From: Cyanobacteriota bacterium
GTDB taxonomy: Bacteria > Cyanobacteriota > Cyanobacteriia > Phormidesmidales > Phormidesmidaceae
Reading direction: 5' to 3'
DNA length: 5,567 nucleotides
NCBI GenBank assembly: GCA_027619675.1
Contig: JAQCHG010000156.1
Location: 1 to 5,567, forward strand
Every line of letters starts with the position of its first letter. The first letter of the stretch is position 1. Shown here piece after piece: positions 5,507 through 5,567 of this stretch. Below the pieces are notes generated by a model that searched no databases, was not told the origin of the DNA, and worked only from the letters and a program-made list of their open reading frames with translations. A program made the position numbers and the translations under genes.

Positions 5507-5567
5507 GGCTTTCGCTGTTGTGAGGCCGGATTTCGCCTTGATCCCGTTGAGTAACCCGCCCATCCAT

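Larger units (their letters stand above)
5250..5567. other. Upstream region of the antiporter gene; no gene supported; several short inverted repeats
   Basis: No frame here looks like a protein gene. Two edge frames are open to the window end: minus strand with a stop at 5487-5489 (last codons ...SESRGMPLS), and plus strand from a GTG at 5520 (VRPDFALIPLSNPPIH). Neither has a recognisable motif or a good ribosome site, so a partial gene at the right edge is possible but unassigned. The antiporter promoter should lie here, but I see no clear -35/-10. Short repeats include GGGCATCCC twice (5347-5355 and 5359-5367) and the inverted repeats listed separately. Confidence 0.6.

Noticed and set aside
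5369..5563. Minus-strand open frame of 64 codons upstream of the antiporter
   Set aside because: No ribosome site, no recognisable motif, and it crosses the palindrome and inverted repeats; another minus frame at the edge is equally open.
1..5567. CRISPR array, tRNA, insertion sequence, toxin-antitoxin or phage-defence module
   Set aside because: No regularly spaced repeats, no cloverleaf, no transposase frame or terminal repeats, and no defence-type domains were seen on either strand.

Overview
The window is a piece of cyanobacterial chromosome. Two things point there: nine copies of the highly iterated palindrome GCGATCGC (HIP1) in 5.6 kb, and a glycoside hydrolase that closely resembles the debranching enzyme of Nostoc punctiforme. 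The DNA is GC-rich. I cannot name the genus. There is no sign of a mobile element, phage, CRISPR array, tRNA or rRNA, and base use looks even across the window.

Layout, left to right. (1) Bases 1-41 may hold the last codons of a plus-strand gene. (2) A minus-strand gene (117-920) encodes a small exported protein of unknown function with a clear signal peptide. (3) A gap of about 480 bp (921-1400) separates it from the next, divergent gene. The gap carries repeated TTCAC/GTGAA elements, a tandem 8-mer, a pair of competing hairpins and a Shine-Dalgarno-like box with no convincing gene behind it. (4) A plus-strand DHH/DHHA1 phosphoesterase (1401-2624) belongs to the NrnA-like family that degrades nano-RNA or pAp. 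(5) After 101 bp, a plus-strand GH13 amylase or debranching enzyme (2726-4207) has a complete catalytic set but no N-terminal CBM34 domain. (6) A minus-strand CaCA-family cation antiporter (4053-5249) converges on the amylase gene and overlaps its 3' end by 155 bp. (7) Bases 5250-5567 hold no gene I can support, but several short inverted repeats and a 14-bp palindrome.

The genes do not form one pathway. The phosphoesterase (nucleotide recycling) and the glucan hydrolase (glycogen turnover) are on the same strand and could share a transcript. The antiporter (membrane ion balance) and the exported protein are separate units on the other strand.

I found no new multi-gene system. The items most worth a second look are the interlocked 3' ends of the amylase and antiporter genes, the exported protein of unknown function, and the regulatory-looking gap 921-1400. 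The gene starts given here differ from the longest open frames for three genes, because internal ATG codons have better ribosome binding sites.
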